Shown piece after piece: positions 60,468 to 64,000 of a DNA stretch of 64,000 nucleotides; position 1 is the stretch's first letter, and each line of letters begins with the position of its first letter. The notes under the pieces were generated by a model, which worked only from the letters and a program-made list of their open reading frames with translations, was not told the origin of the DNA and did not search any database. A program made the position numbers and the translations under genes. This stretch comes from Paenibacillus farraposensis (GTDB lineage Bacteria; Bacillota; Bacilli; Paenibacillales; Paenibacillaceae): positions 62,001 through 126,000 of the forward strand of contig NZ_JAFFQR010000105.1 of NCBI RefSeq assembly GCF_020736845.1, in the 5' to 3' direction.

Positions 60468-60547
60468 ATGTACGATTAACCATTATATAGGCAGGTGCAT
60501 AACAATATATGAAGTCAATGATGTAAAAAGGTGGGGAGGGAACAAAG

Positions 60548-61636
60548 ATGAAAACCGGCGCTCGCTGCAAAGCTGTGATGGCTGCGGCACTGCTCGGATT
60601 GCTGCTGCTCAGCGGGTGCGCACCCAAAGGGGAGCAGATGACTGAGGTAAGACTGGGTGAGGTAGCCCGCACGGTCTTTTATGCGCCGCAGTATGTAGCC
60701 TTAGGTCAGGGGATGTTTGCTCAGGAGGGACTGGATGTCCAGCTGGTGACGATCCCCGGTGGTGATAAGGCAATGACGGCATTGCTGTCCAATCAGGCGG
60801 ATATCGCACTGATTGGTGCGGAAACATCCATTTATGTGTATCAGCAAGGGGCAGAGGACCCTGTTATTAATTTTGCCCTACTGACACAGAAGGACGGAAC
60901 GTTTCTGTTTGCTCGTCAAGCACAGGCCAGCTTTGGCTGGGAACAGCTGCAAGCGCGAAATTTTTTAGGGCAGCGCAAGGGTGGAATGCCGCAAATGTCG
61001 CTGGAATTTGCGCTGCGCAAGCATGGCATTGATCCTCACAAGGATTTGAAGCTGATTCAAAATATTGATTTTGCCAATATTGCCTCTGCCTTTGGCTCCG
61101 GTACAGGGGATTATGTTCAGTTATTTGAGCCCCAGGCCTCTATTTTTGAAAAGGAAGGCCGTGGAAGTGTAGTTGCCTCCATTGGTGTGGAGAGCGGCGA
61201 GCTGCCATACACGGTATATATGGCCAAACAAAGTTATCTGAACACCAATGCAGGTACCGCGCAAAAATTTACAAACGCTGTATACCGGGCACAGCAGTGG
61301 ATTGCTACACATTCACCTGAGCAGATTGCCGAAGCGATTGCGCCCTATTTCAAGGATACAGAAGCGGCGATTCTGACGAGCAGTATCAAGCGTTACAAGG
61401 AACAGGGCACTTATGCTTTGAACCCGGTCATTGAAGCTAAGGAATGGGAAAATTTGCAGGCGGTCATGAGCTCGGCGGGAGAATTGAAAAGCCCGGTTGC
61501 ACTGGATAAGCTGGTGAATTCGAGCTTTGCACAGCAGGCGATTACATCACATGCTACTGAAAGCGCCGACTCGCCTGCAAAAGCAAGTACGACCGGGGAT
61601 ACGACTGCAGGTGCCGGCACTGGAGGTTCATCATGA
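60548..61636 (+). CDS. ABC importer substrate-binding lipoprotein (NMT1/SsuA/TauA-like)
   Basis: A 362-residue extracellular binding lipoprotein. The lipobox LLLLSGCAPK puts the Cys at about residue 24. The body starts VRLGEVARTVFYAPQYVALGQGMFAQEGLDVQLV, the hallmark of the NMT1/SsuA type, with GGDKAMTALLSNQADIALIG next. Typical ligands are pyrimidines (HMP), sulfonates, nitrate or taurine; here undetermined. ATG 60548 follows GGGGAGGGAAC. A Thr/Gly/Ala-rich tail ends the protein. It overlaps the ATPase gene (ATGA). Confidence 0.92.
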   Translation: MKTGARCKAVMAAALLGLLLLSGCAPKGEQMTEVRLGEVARTVFYAPQYVALGQGMFAQEGLDVQLVTIPGGDKAMTALLSNQADIALIGAETSIYVYQQGAEDPVINFALLTQKDGTFLFARQAQASFGWEQLQARNFLGQRKGGMPQMSLEFALRKHGIDPHKDLKLIQNIDFANIASAFGSGTGDYVQLFEPQASIFEKEGRGSVVASIGVESGELPYTVYMAKQSYLNTNAGTAQKFTNAVYRAQQWIATHSPEQIAEAIAPYFKDTEAAILTSSIKRYKEQGTYALNPVIEAKEWENLQAVMSSAGELKSPVALDKLVNSSFAQQAITSHATESADSPAKASTTGDTTAGAGTGGSS

Positions 61637-62445
61637 TCGGGAACCGGGGCTGTACCCCTTTAGATGCAACCATCCCGATGGTGAGGCTGGAGCAGGTAAC
61701 GCATGTGTATGTAACGGATCGCGAAGCTTCCCTGGCGGTTGAGAATATCAATTTTTCGGTGGCGGCAGGGGAGTTCGTCAGCTTGGTCGGTCCGAGCGGT
61801 TGCGGCAAAACGACGATTCTGTCCATGATCGCCGGGCTGCTGCGTCCAGCAGCAGGGCAGGTATTGCTGCAAGGCCGGTCCGTAAGCGGCCCGAGCCCGG
61901 AGGTCGGCTATATGCTGCAGCAGGACTATCTGTTTCCGTGGCGGACGATTATGGATAACGCCTTGCTGGGCCTGGAGCTGGGCAAGCGGGTGGATGAGGC
62001 TACACGCGAACGGACACGGCTGCTGCTGGATAGCATGGGTCTGGGAGGGAAGGAGCATCAGCATCCGTCCCAGTTGTCCGGGGGAATGCGCCAGCGTGTG
62101 GCGCTGGTGAGAACGCTGGCAACCAATCCGGGGCTGCTGCTGCTGGATGAGCCGTTCTCTGCGCTGGATTATCAGACCAAGCTGCAGCTGGAAGACCTGA
62201 TTGCCGAAACCCTGCGTGTGCGGGGCAAGACGGCTATTTTGGTGACACACGATTTGGCTGAGGCGATTGCGGTCAGCGACCGGGTCATCGTGCTGGGTCG
62301 TAACCCGGGCCATATCCGGCGCACCTTCGATATTCCGGAATCCATTCGGGAAGCTCAGCCTTTTTATGCGCGCGAGCAAGCGGGCTTTAATGAGCTTTTT
62401 CATGAAATATGGGGTGAATTGGAGGCTTCGGGAGCAAAGGAGTGA
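61633..62445 (+). CDS. ABC importer ATPase (SsuB/TauB-type)
   Basis: A 270-residue ATPase. Walker A is GPSGCGKTTIL, the Q-loop YMLQQDYLFPWRTI (typical SsuB/TauB), the signature SQLSGGMRQRVALVRTL, Walker B LLLLDEPFSALDYQT, and the H-loop VTHDLAEAI. It overlaps the binding-protein gene by ATGA and ends nine bases before the permease start. The importer is a type I ABC of the nitrate/sulfonate/bicarbonate group. Confidence 0.95.
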   Translation: MIGNRGCTPLDATIPMVRLEQVTHVYVTDREASLAVENINFSVAAGEFVSLVGPSGCGKTTILSMIAGLLRPAAGQVLLQGRSVSGPSPEVGYMLQQDYLFPWRTIMDNALLGLELGKRVDEATRERTRLLLDSMGLGGKEHQHPSQLSGGMRQRVALVRTLATNPGLLLLDEPFSALDYQTKLQLEDLIAETLRVRGKTAILVTHDLAEAIAVSDRVIVLGRNPGHIRRTFDIPESIREAQPFYAREQAGFNELFHEIWGELEASGAKE

Positions 62446-62453
62446 GTTATACC

Positions 62454-63287
62454 ATGGGGGACGAAGCTCAGCTGCTTGAGCAGCGCTGGATACAAGAATT
62501 GCATCGGGAGTATCAGCGTGACAGGCGTTCTCAGCAGCGGTTGGTAATAGGTGTACAGATAGCTATTTTATTGCTTTTATTTGTATTATGGGAAATTGCG
62601 GGCCGATTAAAATGGATTGATGTGCTGTTGTTCAGCTATCCGAGCAAAATATTTGCTCAGATTGGCAAGGATGTGGTCAGTGGCGAGCTATGGGGGCATG
62701 TCGGTGTTACGGTTGGGGAGACCGTGGCCGGTTTCTTACTTGGAACGCTGCTTGGCACACTGCTGGCTGTACTTATTTGGTGGTCACCGTTTTTGTCAAA
62801 GGTGCTAGACCCTTATATGGTTGTGTTCAACAGTATGCCGAAGGTGGCACTGGGTCCGATTTTTATCGTTATGTTTGGAGCAGGATTTACTGCGATCCTC
62901 ATGACAACCCTCTCGATTACCGTCATCATTACGACACTGGTTGTATACAACAGCTTTCAGGAAGTCGATAAGAATCTGATCAAGGTGGTTCGAACGTTTG
63001 GCGGATCACGGCGCGATACGTTCCAAAAGGTGATTTTACCTGCATCCTTTCCTGCTATCGTCTCTACGCTGAAGGTGAATGTCGGCATGGCATGGGTTGG
63101 CGTAATTGTCGGTGAATTTCTGGTCGCCAAAAACGGGCTTGGCTACCTGATTATTTATGGTTTTCAGGTATTCAATTTTACGCTGGTGATGTCCAGTCTG
63201 CTGATCATTGCCGTCGTAGCTGCACTGATGTACCAGGCGGTCGTATATGTGGAGCAGCGTCTGTTGGCTGGTCGTCCTCAACGCTAA
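62454..63287 (+). CDS. ABC importer permease (SsuC/TauC-type)
   Basis: A 277-residue membrane protein. After a charged N-terminal part come the first helix (LVIGVQIAILLLLFVLWEIAG) and four to five further helices. The EAA-like loop reads VDKNLIKVVRTFGGSRRDTFQKVILPASFPAI, and VGMAWVGVIVGEFLVAKNGLGYLI is typical of the group. ATG 62454 has AAGGAG upstream; a GTG 12 bases earlier leaves no spacing to it. No terminator is evident in the 177 bases after the stop (63288-63464). Confidence 0.94.
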   Translation: MGDEAQLLEQRWIQELHREYQRDRRSQQRLVIGVQIAILLLLFVLWEIAGRLKWIDVLLFSYPSKIFAQIGKDVVSGELWGHVGVTVGETVAGFLLGTLLGTLLAVLIWWSPFLSKVLDPYMVVFNSMPKVALGPIFIVMFGAGFTAILMTTLSITVIITTLVVYNSFQEVDKNLIKVVRTFGGSRRDTFQKVILPASFPAIVSTLKVNVGMAWVGVIVGEFLVAKNGLGYLIIYGFQVFNFTLVMSSLLIIAVVAALMYQAVVYVEQRLLAGRPQR

Positions 63288-63464
63288 AAATAAACCGCGG
63301 GGCATTTGTTTAATACGTTAAAATAAAGTACCATGAAAATGAAATTACTTAAAATTTATGAAAACGGGCATTTTGCATAAATCCAAAGTGCGATTTTGAG
63401 CATTAGGAATCGAATGATGCAAAATACGAAACAGATTTTCAGCTAGAGGGGACAGAATTTTTTC

Positions 63465-64000
63465 ATGGGCTTTCGAACAATTAAAACGGCTATTGCTGCA
63501 CTAATGGCTGTACTCATTGCAGACGGTATTGGCATTCATGGAGCTACCTCGGCAGGGCTTTTGGCTATTTTGGGGGTGGATATCACACGCAAGAGAAGTC
63601 TCCGTACCATTTCGGCGAGATTTTTTGCATCGGTCGTGGGGCTTCTTTTTGCCTGTGTTTTATTTGTTGTTTTCGGATTCCATGATTGGGTCCTGGCATT
63701 ATATATTTTGACGGCGTTCCCGGTCATTGTGCGGGCGGGCTTTAAGGAAGGGATTGTCACGGGATCGGTTGTCGTATTCCGTGTATTCAGCGGCGGTATC
63801 ATTGATATGGAGGTGCTTCTGACTCAGCTGGCTTTGTTAGTGATTGGGCTGGGCTCTGCCATGGTCGTCAATTTGGCTTATATGCCACGCTCCGATAATA
63901 CGATGCAGCAAATTCGGCAGGAGGTTGATCGGACGTTTTCCGTCATATTCCGAAGCATGGCCAATACGCTGCGCAGTCCGGCTTACATATGGGATGGCAA
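63465..64000 (+). CDS. Aromatic acid exporter family membrane protein, 5' part
   Basis: 178 codons are visible before the window ends. The protein starts MGFRTIKTAIAALMAVLIAD and shows at least four membrane helices, with GATSAGLLAILGVDITRKRSLRTISARFFAS as in the ArAE_1/YqjA (DUF939) family of FUSC-like proteins. A cytosolic region starts near YMPRSDNTMQQIRQEVDRTF. The ribosome site is GAGGGG, about 13 bases before ATG 63465. The substrate is unknown; export of aromatic acids is family inference. Confidence 0.85.
   Translation, partial: MGFRTIKTAIAALMAVLIADGIGIHGATSAGLLAILGVDITRKRSLRTISARFFASVVGLLFACVLFVVFGFHDWVLALYILTAFPVIVRAGFKEGIVTGSVVVFRVFSGGIIDMEVLLTQLALLVIGLGSAMVVNLAYMPRSDNTMQQIRQEVDRTFSVIFRSMANTLRSPAYIWDG

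Overview
The window reads as chromosome of a low-to-mid GC, spore-forming, facultatively anaerobic Bacillota, most like the Paenibacillus polymyxa group. Supporting signs are a T-box leader, strong Shine-Dalgarno sequences with many GTG/TTG starts, a YjcZ-type small sporulation protein, a GerMN lipoprotein, a YpbR/DynA-type double dynamin, Fur/AraR/Fnr-type operators of Bacillus style, and Paenibacillus-type amidases with copper-amine-oxidase-like N-terminal repeats. No rRNA, tRNA, CRISPR array, intact insertion sequence or prophage is visible. The species assignment is inference from gene content, not a search result.

Layout. 1-4.5 kb: 5' part of proB behind a T-box leader, a frameshifted mtnE-like aminotransferase, the amidase partner mtnU, a LysR regulator and an alkaline phosphatase fragment. 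4.6-15.7 kb: a complete cytosolic hydrogen/formate module. hydE-hydG run rightward; DUF2294-fdhF-hycB-hydA-hycB-aspA-hydF run leftward and meet them at a shared terminator. The two outer promoters each carry an Fnr-like box centred 41.5 bp from the inferred start. 15.9-24.4 kb: a yjcZ-like gene, leuCD, two tandem cell-wall amidases, a GerMN lipoprotein, nth and a small unknown gene. 24.5-30 kb: a 1223-residue double dynamin and the wreck of a two-gene ABC exporter. 30-41.5 kb: purT, an acetyltransferase, a CAP protein, an SGNH hydrolase with an ABC transporter pair, parE-parC and a MarR regulator. 41.6-43.2 kb: a leftward pair of RNA-modification-type enzymes. 43.4-50.7 kb: a lone araA with an AraR/CcpA control region, a Fur-controlled flavodoxin with an unknown partner, and an EmrAB-like efflux pump with two adaptors. 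50.8-56.2 kb: the five-gene STM4015-4014-4013-4012-4011 cluster (LRR protein, ATP-grasp, AlkP-fold hydrolase, two radical SAM enzymes), whose product is unknown. 56.2-64 kb: YxcD-like and Gly-rich membrane proteins, PadR, beta-carbonic anhydrase, an M32 carboxypeptidase, an NMT1/SsuA-type ABC importer and the start of an aromatic-acid-exporter family protein.

The hydrogen/formate module fits together closely. A Cys-type molybdo- or tungsto-formate dehydrogenase, two 16-cysteine polyferredoxins and a two-cluster [FeFe] hydrogenase match the subunit set of hydrogen-dependent CO2 reductase (HDCR) of acetogens, here in a non-acetogen-type background and next to its own H-cluster maturases. An aspartase-family enzyme sits between the structural genes and hydF. 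The likely role is disposal of fermentation formate as H2 + CO2, or the reverse reaction. The STM401x cluster is the second candidate for an undescribed system.
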